From contig JAJEAR010000062.1 in assembly GCA_022822665.1 (NCBI GenBank), forward strand, positions 45,416 to 109,415: DNA of 64,000 bases, read 5' to 3'. Position 1 is the first letter of the stretch, and each line of letters opens with the position of its first letter. Both the position numbers and the translations under genes were made by a program. The notes beneath the pieces were generated by a model, which was given only the letters and a program-made list of their open reading frames with translations, was not told where the DNA came from and searched no databases. Below, in pieces: positions 30,013 through 39,626 of the stretch. Origin of the DNA: Alphaproteobacteria bacterium. Its GTDB lineage: Bacteria; Pseudomonadota; Alphaproteobacteria; Thalassobaculales; Thalassobaculaceae.

Positions 30013-31158
30013 TCATGCCTCCAGTTGATGGAACTGCGCCTGGTCCCGCAGGTCCGAAAACAGCGCCGCATCGGTACCGGTGAGCCAGACCTGGCTGTCG
30101 AACCGGCCCAGTATACCGAACAGTGCCGAACGGCGGGCCCGGTCGAGGTGAGAGGCCACGTCGTCGAGCAGCATCAGTGGCGGCGCACCGCACCGCAGCG
30201 CGTGCAACCGGGCGTGGGCAAGGACGATGGCAATCAGCAATGCCTTCTGCTCCCCCGTCGAACACTGACGTGCCGGCATGTCCCGGCCCAGGTGGCGGAC
30301 CTCGAGATCGCTGCGGTGTGGCCCGGGAACCGGCTGGCCGGCCGGATACCGCCGTTCCTCCCGCAGCGCGTCCCGCAGCCGGTCTTCAACGGCAAGCGCC
30401 GGTTCGGCCTCGAGCCAGTCCTGGACCTTGCAGGCCACCATGAGTCCCGCACCGGGAAACGGTTCGGCCCCCTCGGACGCCAGCGGCCGCAACCGCTGCA
30501 CCAGCTCGTGGCGTGCCGCCACCACTGCCACTCCCGCGGTTGCCATCCGGTCCTCCAGCGCGGCAAACCAGGCGGAATCGCCCTGGCCCTGGCGCAGCAG
30601 CCGTCCCCGTTCCCGGGCCGCGTGACGGAACCGGTTGACCCTGGCCGCGTGGTCCGGGTCGAAACACTGGACCAGCCGGTCCAGGAACCGTCGCCGGTCC
30701 CCTGCCGTATCCAGAAACAGCCGGTCCATCTGCGGCACCAGCCAGGACACGGCGAGAATGTCACCCAGCGCACCCTGGGAGCGGGCCGGCCTGCCGTCCA
30801 CCCGCACCAGCCGGCGCTCGCTGTTCTCCTGCGGATCGCGCCCGGTGCCGATGGACACCGGGCCCGCCGCGGTTTCCACCCGGGCCGACACCGCCCACCC
30901 GACGCCCGCACGGGCCGGAATCCGGTCGATTTCGACCAGCCGTGCCCGGCGCAGGCCACGTCCCGGCGCCAGAAACGACAGCGCTTCGAGGACGTTGGTC
31001 TTGCCCGCACCGTTCGGCCCCGTGAGGACAACCGGCGAGCGGTCGAGATCGAGGCCGAGATGCTCGTGGTTGCGAAACGCCGTAACCACGAGGCGGCGAA
31101 CTGCCGGACCGGCCTCGCGGTGCGCACTCAGCCGCTCCGCGATCCCGGTTCCCGTCAT
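30013..31158 (-). CDS. recF: DNA replication and repair protein RecF
   Basis: A 381-residue SMC-like ATPase that helps load RecA at gaps. Walker A TGPNGAGKTNVLEALSFL (47-64), RGLRRARL, the signature CSTGEQKALLIAIVLAHARL near residue 290 and Walker B LMLLDDVASHLD near 330, where the second Asp replaces the more usual Glu; this is common in RecF. The N-terminus has a short extra extension before LVVTAFRNHEHL, which is the usual family start, so the true start could lie slightly downstream. Same-strand cluster with dnaN and gyrB. Confidence 0.96.
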   Translation of the reverse strand: MTGTGIAERLSAHREAGPAVRRLVVTAFRNHEHLGLDLDRSPVVLTGPNGAGKTNVLEALSFLAPGRGLRRARLVEIDRIPARAGVGWAVSARVETAAGPVSIGTGRDPQENSERRLVRVDGRPARSQGALGDILAVSWLVPQMDRLFLDTAGDRRRFLDRLVQCFDPDHAARVNRFRHAARERGRLLRQGQGDSAWFAALEDRMATAGVAVVAARHELVQRLRPLASEGAEPFPGAGLMVACKVQDWLEAEPALAVEDRLRDALREERRYPAGQPVPGPHRSDLEVRHLGRDMPARQCSTGEQKALLIAIVLAHARLHALRCGAPPLMLLDDVASHLDRARRSALFGILGRFDSQVWLTGTDAALFSDLRDQAQFHQLEA

Positions 31159-31206
31159 GTCCCTGCGTGCCGGTGCGCCGGTCCCGTGCGGCTCGGCGCC
31201 ACCGGA

Positions 31207-32328
31207 TCACACCCGGACCGGCATCACGACGTAGATCGAGCTCTCGTCATCCCGATCGCGCAGGATCGCCGGCGCGCCGCCGTCAGCCAGCCGGAACACC
31301 GTCCCCTCGCCGTGGATCTGTCCGGTGATATCGAGCAGGTAGCGGGCATTGAAGCCGATCTGCATGGCCGTGGCCCCGTAGGAGACCTCGAGAACCTCCT
31401 CGCCCGACCCCGAATCGCCGCTGCTGGAACTGACCACGAGTTCTCCCGGATCGATCGCCAGCTTGACGGTGCACGAGTTCCGGTCCGACGCGACCGCCGC
31501 CACACGGTCCACCGCGTCGGCAAACGAGCGGCTGTCGACCACCAGCTCGCGGTCGTTGTTCTGCGGAATGACCCGTTCGTACTGCGGGAACGACCCGTCA
31601 ACCAGCTTCGTGGTCAGGGTCCGGTCGCCGAAACCGAACGACGCCCGGGTCTCCGAAACCGCGACCGCAACCGTGTCCACGGTCTCGTCTGTCAGCCTGA
31701 GTACCTCTCCCACCGCCTTGCGGGGAATGATGATCCCGGGCATTTCCTCGGCACCGTCGGGCAGCGGCATCTCCACCCGGGCCAGCCGGTGCCCGTCGGT
31801 CGCGACCGCCCGCAAGACCGGAATGCCCTCCGAACGGGTCGCATGCAGATACACGCCGTTCAGGTAGAACCTCGTTTCTTCCGACGACATCGACATCCGG
31901 GTGCGTTCAAGCAACAGCCGGGCAGCGCTCGCATCCAGGTCGAACCTGTGGGAAGGCGGCTCCGCGCCGAGGACGGGGAAGTCCTCCGCAGGCAACACCG
32001 GCAGCGTGAAGCTCGACCGGCCCGAGGAAATTTCCATCCGGCCGGCGTCGTTGGACGGACTGATCTTGACGCGGGAATCGGCGGGCAGCCTGCGGACGAT
32101 CTCGTGCAGGACTCCCGCTGGCAGTGTCACGCTGCCGGCGGCCTCGTCCTCGCACGGCATGGTCTGGACGACTTCAAGGTTCGAATCGGTCGCCGTCATG
32201 GTGAGCAGACCGTTCTCGGCGTTCAGCAGCACGTTGCCCAGGATATGATGGGTCTGTCGTCTCTCCACCACACCCTGAGCGTGGGACAGGGGACGGATCA
32301 GCGTGGCTCGATCGATCGAAATCTTCAT
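31207..32328 (-). CDS. dnaN: DNA polymerase III subunit beta (sliding clamp)
   Basis: A 373-residue clamp. Three similar domains are visible: residues 1-~120 (MKISIDRATLIRPLSHAQGV, NVLLNAENGLLTMTATDSNL), ~130-250 (MSSEETRFYLNGVYLHATRS, VATDGHRLARVEMPLPDG) and ~255-373 ending in AILRDRDDESSIYVVMPVRV, the usual M-P-x-R-x C-terminus. The FPQYERVIP segment in the middle is also standard. It encircles DNA and tethers Pol III. Located between dnaA and recF. Confidence 0.98.
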   Translation of the reverse strand: MKISIDRATLIRPLSHAQGVVERRQTHHILGNVLLNAENGLLTMTATDSNLEVVQTMPCEDEAAGSVTLPAGVLHEIVRRLPADSRVKISPSNDAGRMEISSGRSSFTLPVLPAEDFPVLGAEPPSHRFDLDASAARLLLERTRMSMSSEETRFYLNGVYLHATRSEGIPVLRAVATDGHRLARVEMPLPDGAEEMPGIIIPRKAVGEVLRLTDETVDTVAVAVSETRASFGFGDRTLTTKLVDGSFPQYERVIPQNNDRELVVDSRSFADAVDRVAAVASDRNSCTVKLAIDPGELVVSSSSGDSGSGEEVLEVSYGATAMQIGFNARYLLDITGQIHGEGTVFRLADGGAPAILRDRDDESSIYVVMPVRV

Positions 32329-32462
32329 CGGTGTGTCGGCTTTCCGGTCCGGATCGACTGCGGCCAGCCCGATGCAAGGACATGCAGGGCTTCGAAACGT
32401 GACCTATAGCATACCCGGCCTGCCTCGGCCCCGATTTTCGTGGCCGGGAACCCGCCGGAATG

Positions 32463-33821
32463 TCATCCACCGAGTTCCCGAAGCAGCTGTTCAACGTCCC
32501 GTCCCGTCACCCCCGGGTCCTCGGATATCAGTTTCTCCACCCGGCGTATCGCGTAGAGCACCGAGGTGTGATCGCGCCCGCCGAACGCCCTCCCGATGTC
32601 CGGCTGGGACAGCGAAGTGAGGCGCTTGGTCAGGTAGATCGCGACGTGACGCGGCCGGCTGAACCGACGCGCCCGACCCCCGGAAATCAGTTCATCGACC
32701 GTAATGTCGTACTTCTCCGCAACCACCCTGCAGATTTGCTCGGGGTTTCCCTGCCTTCGTGTTTCTCTCATTTCGTAATCATCAAACATTTCAGTAACGA
32801 CATCTGTCGTCACTCTTCTCTTCAGCAACTTGGCATTTGCAACCACCCGTCGAAGCGCGCCCTCGAGTTCACGAACACTGCCATTAAACCGGTCGGCCAG
32901 CGTCTCGACCACGGCATCGTCGATCGGGATGTCGAGTTCACCGACCCGGGCATGAAGAAACTTGAGCCGAAACTCGAGATCTGTCGGGTGGATCTTCGCA
33001 CGCAGTCCGGAACCGAGCCGTGACTGCAGGGCTTCGCCCAGGCCGGTCAGCTGGGCCGGGCGCCCGTTCGCGGAGATGACGATCCTGGAGTTCCGGCCTG
33101 ACAGGACATCGAAGGTGTGCAGGAGTTCGTCCTGGGACTTCTGGGCTGCCGAAATGAAGTGAATATCGTCGATCAACAGGAAATCGACGTTTCTCAAGTA
33201 CTCCTTGAACTCCCCGGTGGTCTGACATTTCAGGGACTGGACGAATTGGTAGATGAAGTTCTCGGCCATGATGTAGAGGACGCGGCGTTCCGGAAACAGG
33301 CGCCGGTATTCGGCCGCGATCGCATGCAGGAGATGGCTCTTGCCCAGCCCGGTGCCGCCATACAGGTACAGCGGGCCGTACTCCGACGAATCGGCCCGAG
33401 CGACCTCCAGGGCCGCGGCGTGGGCCAGTTCGTTGTTCCGGGACACCACGAATCGCTCGAAGGTTGACCGCGGGTTGAGCATCCCGCCGAACAGGGCCGC
33501 GGGCTGACCCGGGTTCCCGCCGGACGATGTGTTCACCTCGCCAGGTGCGGCCGCGGCCTCCGGCGGCCGGGCGGCATCGGGCACGAACCGCACGTCAACC
33601 GCGGAAACCGGCGCACCGGATTCCTTCATCCAGACAAGGCGCAGTATTTCCGCGAACCGTGTCCTGATCCTGTCTCGCTCCACCAGGGACGGAACGGCCA
33701 GGATCAGTACCCCGTCTTCCAGACCGACCAGGGTGAGGCGCCTGAGCCACCTGCGGAACGTTCCCTGTCCAACCTCCGCGGCAACCAGCCGCAGAAACCG
33801 CGTCCACGACGCATTGCCCAT
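32463..33821 (-). CDS. dnaA: chromosomal replication initiator protein DnaA
   Basis: A 452-residue initiator. Domain I begins at once (WTRFLRLVAAEVGQGTFRRW), a Pro/Ala-rich linker covers ~80-110, the AAA+ domain has Walker A YLYGGTGLGKSHLL (153-165), Walker B FLLIDDIHFISAAQKSQDE and sensor R-x-x-G-L near SRLGSGL, and domain IV ends with PRHVAIYLTKRLTSLSQPDI and FGGRDHTSVLYAIRRVEKL, the DnaA-box recognition signature. The ATG at 33821 puts domain I at residue 5; the GTG at 33920 would add 33 non-conserved residues. It faces away from the AT-rich intergenic region where oriC is expected. Confidence 0.97.
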   Translation of the reverse strand: MGNASWTRFLRLVAAEVGQGTFRRWLRRLTLVGLEDGVLILAVPSLVERDRIRTRFAEILRLVWMKESGAPVSAVDVRFVPDAARPPEAAAAPGEVNTSSGGNPGQPAALFGGMLNPRSTFERFVVSRNNELAHAAALEVARADSSEYGPLYLYGGTGLGKSHLLHAIAAEYRRLFPERRVLYIMAENFIYQFVQSLKCQTTGEFKEYLRNVDFLLIDDIHFISAAQKSQDELLHTFDVLSGRNSRIVISANGRPAQLTGLGEALQSRLGSGLRAKIHPTDLEFRLKFLHARVGELDIPIDDAVVETLADRFNGSVRELEGALRRVVANAKLLKRRVTTDVVTEMFDDYEMRETRRQGNPEQICRVVAEKYDITVDELISGGRARRFSRPRHVAIYLTKRLTSLSQPDIGRAFGGRDHTSVLYAIRRVEKLISEDPGVTGRDVEQLLRELGG

Positions 33822-33949
33822 TCTGTCGTCCAACGCCTGCCCCTTTCCTGACTTGCCACGGCCCGACCCGGTCGTTGACCGGGACACGATCCCCAGGCCG
33901 TCACACCTCCCCCCAGGCACTCAAACCCATGCTTTATGTTCACGTGCCA

Positions 33950-34330
33950 AGACCATTGAGCTAGCGCATTTTCCGGTCAGCTCCCTCACGCTGCCCTATG
34001 CATAAGAATTCTTGTTATTTTGTGTTTATCAGTATTCAAGTACATATTCTAACAAATGCAAACCAGAATACAAAGAAAAAATAAATAAATCCGAAGATGC
34101 GGTGCAAAATTTTTACCAGTGTTGCCTCGCGCACACAGCAAAAACAACACAAAATATCTACTCATCGAGAATTCACAATTTATTCACAAGAAAACTACCT
34201 GTTAGTTATTCTTGCTTTTGCATCCCCGATCCACAATCACGTTACCCGCTCGCCGGCGGGGGTGCAACCGCCGAATCGCACCCGGATGACATTTTTCTTG
34301 CAGTCGGGAAGCGCTCGCTTTGGGAAACAA
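33950..34330. other. candidate chromosomal origin (oriC): AT-rich region beside dnaA
   Basis: The dnaA-tkt gap (33822-34545) has no gene. From about 34000 to 34240 it is markedly AT-rich, with runs such as AAAGAAAAAATAAATAAA and TTATTTTGTGTTTATC, against GC-rich neighbours on both sides. It contains a consensus-matching DnaA box (34180-34188), a degenerate copy 11 bases earlier and another partial match at 34227-34235. A position upstream of dnaA, AT-rich unwinding sequence and DnaA boxes fit oriC. Not every alphaproteobacterium places oriC here, so this remains a candidate. Confidence 0.6.
34180..34188 (+). promoter_or_regulatory. DnaA box (TTATTCACA)
   Basis: TTATTCACA fits the relaxed consensus TTWTNCACA at every position. 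A degenerate version GAATTCACA is at 34169-34177, giving two ATTCACAA units 11 bases apart, about one helical turn. Confidence 0.6.
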
Positions 34331-34545
34331 CCACTTAACAGACAGACGTGAATTCGGCGTCTGGGATCGTGTCAGCGCGGGCGGCGAAACGCCACTGCGA
34401 GGTTGACGCTTACAACGCTCGCAGGCATGGTGCCGACGCTCCGGGGATGCGATTTCCGGACACGCCCGGGACTGGGGCTTCCGGTGCATGAGCTGCACCG
34501 CGCGGACACGGCCCGGACGCTTCACGTCGGACAGGTCTGCTCACA

Positions 34546-36564
34546 ATGACACCCTCGTCTTCTTCCTGTCCCGATGCTCCGGCACCGGACCACGCAGTGC
34601 TTGCCAACGCCATCCGCGCACTCGCGATGGACGCGGTGGAACGGGCGAAGTCGGGACACCCCGGCATGCCGATGGGCATGGCCGACGCGGCCACGGTGCT
34701 GTTTTCGGAACACCTGAAATTCGATCCGGCCTGCCCGGAGTGGCCGGACCGGGACCGGTTCGTGCTGTCGGCCGGTCATGGCTCGATGCTGCTCTACGCG
34801 CTGTTGTACCTGACCGGCTATGACAGGCTTACCCTCGGGCAGCTGCAGAGCTTCCGCCAGCTGCACGCGATCACGGCCGGCCATCCGGAGTACGATGTTG
34901 CCGCCGGTATCGAAACCACCACCGGTCCGCTCGGCCAGGGCCTCGCCAATGCCGTCGGCATGGCAATTGCCGAGGAGAAGCTTGCCGCCCGTTTCGGCCG
35001 CGACCTGGTCGACCACCGGGTCTACTGCATTGCCGGCGACGGCTGCCTGATGGAAGGGATCAGCCATGAGGCCGCCTCCCTGGCGGGACATCTCGGCCTT
35101 TCGCGGCTGATCGTGCTGTTCGATGACAACGGGATTTCAATTGACGGCCCCACGAGCCTCGCCGCATCCGACGACACGATCGCCCGGTTCGGCGCCCTCG
35201 GCTGGCATACCCAGGCAGTCGACGGGCATGACCACGCCGCGACTTCCCGTGCGCTCGCCGCCGCCCGCGGGACCGACCGGCCGTCGCTGATAGCCGTGCG
35301 GACCGTCATCGGCTACGGCTCTCCCAACAAGCAGGGGACGGCCGCAGCCCACGGGGCACCACTTGGAGAGGCCGAGATCGCGCTCGCCCGCGAGACGCTC
35401 GACTGGCCCCATCCCCCCTTCGTGATTCCCGAGCCGGTCCTCTCGGCGTGGCGCGGGCTCGGCCGCAGCGGCGCGCCGCTGCGCCAGGCCTGGGAACAGC
35501 GCCTGGCGGCATCCGGGCGCCGGCATGAATTCTCCACCGCCTGCAAGGGGAACGCTCCGGCCGGGCTGCGCGACGCCGTCGCGGCGCATGTCGCAGACCT
35601 GGTCGAGGCCCCGATCAGCATCGCGACCCGGGTCGCATCGCAGCGCGCAATCGAGAAGATCGTTCCGGCGGTCCCGGAACTCTTCGGCGGGTCGGCCGAT
35701 CTGACCGGATCCAACAACACCCGCGTGGCGGCCCAGGCCCCCTTTGACCGGGCCGACCGTTCCGGCAGCTACCTTCACTACGGCGTGCGCGAGCATGCGA
35801 TGGCCGCGGCAATGAATGGCATGGCCCTGCACGGAGGCGTCATTCCCTACGGCGGTACCTTCCTTACCTTTACCGACTACTGCCGCCCCGCCATCCGGCT
35901 GTCCGCCCTCATGGGCCTCAGGGTGATCTACGTGATGACGCACGACTCGATCGGGCTGGGCGAAGATGGCCCGACCCACCAGCCGGTCGAGCATCTCGCG
36001 GCCCTGCGCGCGATTCCCAACCTCAACCTGTTCCGTCCCGCCGACGCGGTCGAGACCGCCGAGTGCTGGGAAATCGCGCTGAACTCCACCACCACCCCGT
36101 CCGTCATCGCCCTGACCAGGCAGGGCCTGGAACAGGCCAGGCTGCACCCGCACGGGGACAACCCGTGTGCACGCGGCGGCTACCTGCTGCGCGAGGCCGA
36201 AGCCGGTGAACGGGAGGTCACCCTGCTTGCGACCGGTTCGGAGGTTGTCGTGGCACTGCAGGCCCGCGGCGCGCTCGAGCAACGGGGAATAGGAACCGCC
36301 GTTGCCTCCCTGCCCTGCCTGGAACTCTTCGCCGCCCAGGATCCTTCCTGGCGCAACGCCGTGCTCGGACCCGACACGGTGCGGGTTGCGGTCGAGGCCG
36401 GAATTGGCCAGGGGTGGGAAGGGCTGATCGGCGAGCGCGGCGGATTTGTCGGCATGAACGGCTTCGGTGCCTCGGCACCCGGCAACCAGCTCTTTGACCA
36501 TTTCGGAATCACGCCGGCAGCCGTTGCCGGTACGGCGCTGTCCCTGCTCGGGAGGAATGCATGA
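34546..36564 (+). CDS. tkt: transketolase
   Basis: A 672-residue thiamine-diphosphate enzyme of the pentose phosphate and Calvin pathways, moving two-carbon units between sugar phosphates. Seen: [20 protein letters not shown] at the N-terminus, [40 protein letters not shown], the ThDP/Mg site [20 protein letters not shown], pyrimidine-domain [14 protein letters not shown] and [17 protein letters not shown], and [18 protein letters not shown]. Full length. No obvious SD. It overlaps gap by four bases (ATGA). Its neighbour to the left is the presumed origin. Confidence 0.97.
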   Translation: MTPSSSSCPDAPAPDHAVLANAIRALAMDAVERAKSGHPGMPMGMADAATVLFSEHLKFDPACPEWPDRDRFVLSAGHGSMLLYALLYLTGYDRLTLGQLQSFRQLHAITAGHPEYDVAAGIETTTGPLGQGLANAVGMAIAEEKLAARFGRDLVDHRVYCIAGDGCLMEGISHEAASLAGHLGLSRLIVLFDDNGISIDGPTSLAASDDTIARFGALGWHTQAVDGHDHAATSRALAAARGTDRPSLIAVRTVIGYGSPNKQGTAAAHGAPLGEAEIALARETLDWPHPPFVIPEPVLSAWRGLGRSGAPLRQAWEQRLAASGRRHEFSTACKGNAPAGLRDAVAAHVADLVEAPISIATRVASQRAIEKIVPAVPELFGGSADLTGSNNTRVAAQAPFDRADRSGSYLHYGVREHAMAAAMNGMALHGGVIPYGGTFLTFTDYCRPAIRLSALMGLRVIYVMTHDSIGLGEDGPTHQPVEHLAALRAIPNLNLFRPADAVETAECWEIALNSTTTPSVIALTRQGLEQARLHPHGDNPCARGGYLLREAEAGEREVTLLATGSEVVVALQARGALEQRGIGTAVASLPCLELFAAQDPSWRNAVLGPDTVRVAVEAGIGQGWEGLIGERGGFVGMNGFGASAPGNQLFDHFGITPAAVAGTALSLLGRNA

Positions 36565-37568
36565 CCACGAGGGTGGCAATCAACGGGTTTGGCCGCATCG
36601 GCAGGCTGGTCCTGCGTGCGTTGCACGAAAGCGGGCGCACTGATCTCGCGGTCGTCTCCATCAATGACCTGGGACCGGTCGCGTCCAATGCGCACCTGCT
36701 CAAGTGGGACAGCAACCACGGGCGCTTCCCCGGCGAGATCGTGGTGGGCGAAGACAGCATCGATCTGGGCGCCGGTCCGATCAGGGTGACGGCAGAGCGG
36801 GACCCGGCGCGGCTGCCGCACCGGGAACTCGACGTCGACATCGTCATGGAGTGCACCGGGATATTCACGTCGCGGGAGAAGGCGGCGCTGCATCTGGAGG
36901 CCGGCGCCCGCAGGGTGATCGTGTCGGCACCGGCATCGGGCGCCGATCTGACGGTGGTCTACGGTGTCAATCACGACAGGATCACCCCGGAACACCTGGT
37001 GATCTCCAACGCGTCGTGCACCACCAACTGCCTGGCGCCGGTCGCCCACGTGCTGAACCAGGCCGTGGGCATCCGTACCGGGTACATGACGACGGTGCAC
37101 GCCTATACCAGCGACCAGCCGACGCTCGATACGCTGCACGGCGACCTGCACCGGGCCCGATCCGCGGCAGGCTCGATGATTCCCACCTCCACCGGCGCCG
37201 CGAGAGCGGTCGGGCTGGTCCTGCCGGAGTTGGCGGGCCGTCTTGACGGCACGGCGATCCGGGTGCCGACGGCCAATGTCAGCCTCATCGATTTCACCTT
37301 CGTCCCGAACCGTGCGACCGGGGTCGAGGAGATCAACGACGCGATCCGCACCGCTGCCGACGGTCCGCTCGCCGGCGTCCTTGCCACCAACGAGGAACCA
37401 CTGGTCTCGATCGACTTCAATCACAACCCGGCGAGTTCCACCTTTGACCTCAATGAAACCCAGGTAATCGAAGGCGGGCTGGTCCGGGTGCTGGCGTGGT
37501 ACGACAACGAGTGGGGATTCTCCAACCGCATGTCCGATACCGCCGCCGCGGTGGCGCGGACACTCTGA
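36561..37568 (+). CDS. gap: glyceraldehyde-3-phosphate dehydrogenase, type I
   Basis: A 335-residue enzyme. NAD fold [18 protein letters not shown]; Asp36 in SINDLG indicates preference for NAD over NADP. Catalytic Cys153 in [17 protein letters not shown], substrate-binding [14 protein letters not shown] and C-terminal [15 protein letters not shown]. Start ATG has GGAGG six to seven bases upstream inside the end of tkt. The usual next gene in this order, pgk, is not here; fba follows after 39 bases. Confidence 0.97.
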   Translation: MTTRVAINGFGRIGRLVLRALHESGRTDLAVVSINDLGPVASNAHLLKWDSNHGRFPGEIVVGEDSIDLGAGPIRVTAERDPARLPHRELDVDIVMECTGIFTSREKAALHLEAGARRVIVSAPASGADLTVVYGVNHDRITPEHLVISNASCTTNCLAPVAHVLNQAVGIRTGYMTTVHAYTSDQPTLDTLHGDLHRARSAAGSMIPTSTGAARAVGLVLPELAGRLDGTAIRVPTANVSLIDFTFVPNRATGVEEINDAIRTAADGPLAGVLATNEEPLVSIDFNHNPASSTFDLNETQVIEGGLVRVLAWYDNEWGFSNRMSDTAAAVARTL

Positions 37569-37607
37569 GCGGACCGCACGAACACGGCATCCAGGGAACA
37601 GGCACCG

Positions 37608-38537
37608 ATGAAGCTGACCAGCACCGTCTCGCGACTTCTTGACAACTACGAAAGCGACTCCCCGGGGACCAGGGCCAACCTGGCGCGCATCCTCATGCAG
37701 GGCAAGCTCGGCGGCACCGGCAGGCTGCTGATCCTGCCCGTCGACCAGGGATTCGAACACGGTCCCGCCCGCAGCTTCGCACCCAATCCGGATGCGTATG
37801 ACCCCCACTATCACTTCGAACTCGCGCGCGATGCCGGACTGTCGGCCTATGCGGCCCCCCTCGGAATGCTGGAGGCCGGAGCCGACAGCTTCGCCGGCGA
37901 GGTTCCCACCATCCTCAAGGTCAACAGCGCCAACAGCCTGTCACGGGAGAAGGAAGCCCCGAGCCAGGCCATTACCGGTTCGGTCCGTGATGCGCTCCGG
38001 CTCGGCTGTTCGGCGATCGGTTACACCATGTACCCGGGTTCTGATGCCGCCTACGACATGATGTCGGACTTCCGTGACCTCGCCGAGGAAGCCAAGGCCT
38101 GCGGCCTCGCCGTCGTGCTCTGGTCCTATCCGCGGGGCGGCGCCCTGTCCAAGGAGGGCGAGACTGCCGTCGACATCGTCGCCTATGCCGCGCACATGGC
38201 CGCCCTGGCGGGGGCACACATCATCAAGGTCAAGCCCCCGACCGCCCACATCGAACTCGACGCCGCGCGCAAGGCATACGAAAGCAACAACATTCCCATC
38301 GCAACCCTGGCCGAACGGGTCCGCCACGTTGTCCAGTCCTGTTTCAACGGCCGGCGCCTGGTGGTGTTCTCCGGCGGCGAGGCCAAGGGGCTCGACGGGC
38401 TGCTTGAGGAGATCGGCCAGCTCCGCGACGGCGGCGCAACCGGTTCGATCATCGGCCGCAACACCTTCCAGCGTCCGAAGAAGGACGCGATCGCAATGCT
38501 CGACAGGATCATCGGCATATATCGCCAGGCCGCGTAG
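37608..38537 (+). CDS. fructose-bisphosphate aldolase class I (DhnA/FbaB type)
   Basis: A 309-residue TIM-barrel aldolase that splits fructose-1,6-bisphosphate through a Schiff base. Seen: LLILPVDQGFEHGPARSFAP (DhnA-type start), YAAPLGMLEAG, GYTMYPGSDAAYDMM, VVLWSYPRGGALSKEGE, and the Schiff-base region AHIIKVKPPTAH, with the catalytic lysine in K-V-K. Also IIGRNTFQRPKKDAI at the end, typical for this archaeal-like family. No metal-binding class II motifs. Part of the tkt-gap-fba-thiE cluster and probably co-transcribed. Confidence 0.93.
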   Translation: MKLTSTVSRLLDNYESDSPGTRANLARILMQGKLGGTGRLLILPVDQGFEHGPARSFAPNPDAYDPHYHFELARDAGLSAYAAPLGMLEAGADSFAGEVPTILKVNSANSLSREKEAPSQAITGSVRDALRLGCSAIGYTMYPGSDAAYDMMSDFRDLAEEAKACGLAVVLWSYPRGGALSKEGETAVDIVAYAAHMAALAGAHIIKVKPPTAHIELDAARKAYESNNIPIATLAERVRHVVQSCFNGRRLVVFSGGEAKGLDGLLEEIGQLRDGGATGSIIGRNTFQRPKKDAIAMLDRIIGIYRQAA

Positions 38538-38544
38538 CACCGCC

Positions 38545-39177
38545 ATGGCGTCCTGCCAGCTGTACCTGATCACCCCTCCCGCCTTCGAACCGGTCTCCCT
38601 GGCAGAAACGCTGGCCCGCGCGCTCGAGGCCGGCCCGGTCGCCTGCGTGCAGCTCAGGCTGAAGCGGGCGGACGATGACCTCGTGCGGCGCGCCGCCGAC
38701 TGCCTGCGGCCGGTCTGCCACGCGGCCGGTGTACCGCTCATCATGAACGACCGCCCGGACCTCGCGTTCGCGACCGGGTGCGACGGCGTGCACGTGGGTC
38801 AGGACGATGCGCCCTACGCCGAGGCACGGCACCTGCTCGGCCCGGACGCCATGATCGGCGTGACATGCAAGGCGTCGCGGCACCTCGCCATGGTCGCGGC
38901 CGAACAGGGGGCAGACTACGTCGCCTTCGGCGCCTTCTACCCCTCCGCGACCAAGGAGGCGACCGTTCCGGCATCGCCCGGGATCCTCGAGTGGTGGTCG
39001 GATCTGTCCACTGTCCCCAGCGTGGCGATCGGCGGCATCACTCCGGCAAACTGCGGGCCGCTGCGCACGGCCGGCGCCGACTTCCTTGCAGTGGTTGGCG
39101 CGGTATGGAACCATCCGGACGGGGCGCCGGCGGGAGTCCGGGCCTTCACGGCCATTCTCTCGGAGGAACAGCAATGA
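38545..39177 (+). CDS. thiE: thiamine phosphate synthase
   Basis: A 210-residue TIM-barrel enzyme joining HMP-PP and thiazole phosphate. QLYLITPPAF start, VACVQLRLKRADDDLVRR, PLIMNDRPDLAFATGCDGVH followed by VGQDD (the pyrophosphate/Mg site), YVAFGAFYPSATKEATV and PSVAIGGITPANCGPLRTAG. Start ATG 38545 lies seven bases after the fba stop; a longer frame from 38074 is a shadow of fba. Its presence behind transketolase, a ThDP enzyme, is a common arrangement in Rhodospirillales. The TGA overlaps the ATG of the next gene. Confidence 0.95.
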   Translation: MASCQLYLITPPAFEPVSLAETLARALEAGPVACVQLRLKRADDDLVRRAADCLRPVCHAAGVPLIMNDRPDLAFATGCDGVHVGQDDAPYAEARHLLGPDAMIGVTCKASRHLAMVAAEQGADYVAFGAFYPSATKEATVPASPGILEWWSDLSTVPSVAIGGITPANCGPLRTAGADFLAVVGAVWNHPDGAPAGVRAFTAILSEEQQ

Positions 39178-39587
39178 ACGCCGCGTTCGAGAGTTTCCTT
39201 GCGGGAGCCCCGTTCCTGTTCAGCCACTTTGCCGTCACCCTCGCCATGCTGGCCATCGGCGTGGTCATCTACATGTGGATGACGCCGCACGACGAACGGA
39301 CCCTCATCCGCGACGGAAACATGGCCGCCGCCATTTCGCTCGGGGCCGCGATCATCGGGCTGGCACTGCCGCTCGCCATCTGCATGGCATACAGCGCCAG
39401 CGTCTGGGACATCGTCATCTGGGGAGTGGTGACCCTCGCGATCCAGATCGTAACCTTCAAGATCATCGACCTGTGGGTCCGCAACCTCTCCCAGCGCATC
39501 GAGAACGGAGAGATCGGGACCGCCACGCTGCTGGCCGCGATCAAGGTCTCGGTTGCCGCGGTGAACGCAGCCGCGGTCTCGGGGTAG
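39174..39587 (+). CDS. DUF350 family membrane protein
   Basis: A 137-residue inner-membrane protein with four helices: FLFSHFAVTLAMLAIGVVIY, NMAAAISLGAAIIGLALPLA, VWDIVIWGVVTLAIQIVTFK and a C-terminal AAIKVSVAAVNAAAV. The DE/R-rich loop MTPHDERTLIRDGN and KIIDLWVRNLSQRIENGEIG fit the DUF350 pattern. Family function is unknown, possibly envelope maintenance or phage-shock related. Start ATG overlaps thiE by four bases, after GGAGGAACAG. Confidence 0.83.
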   Translation: MNAAFESFLAGAPFLFSHFAVTLAMLAIGVVIYMWMTPHDERTLIRDGNMAAAISLGAAIIGLALPLAICMAYSASVWDIVIWGVVTLAIQIVTFKIIDLWVRNLSQRIENGEIGTATLLAAIKVSVAAVNAAAVSG

Positions 39588-39626
39588 ACCGAACCGCGGC
39601 CGCGGCACCGCCACGCCGGGGCCGAG

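Noticed and set aside
34012..34338. Open frames of about 100 codons in the AT-rich dnaA-tkt gap
   Set aside because: Composition follows the AT-rich DNA, no ribosome site and no protein-like pattern; the region fits an origin better.
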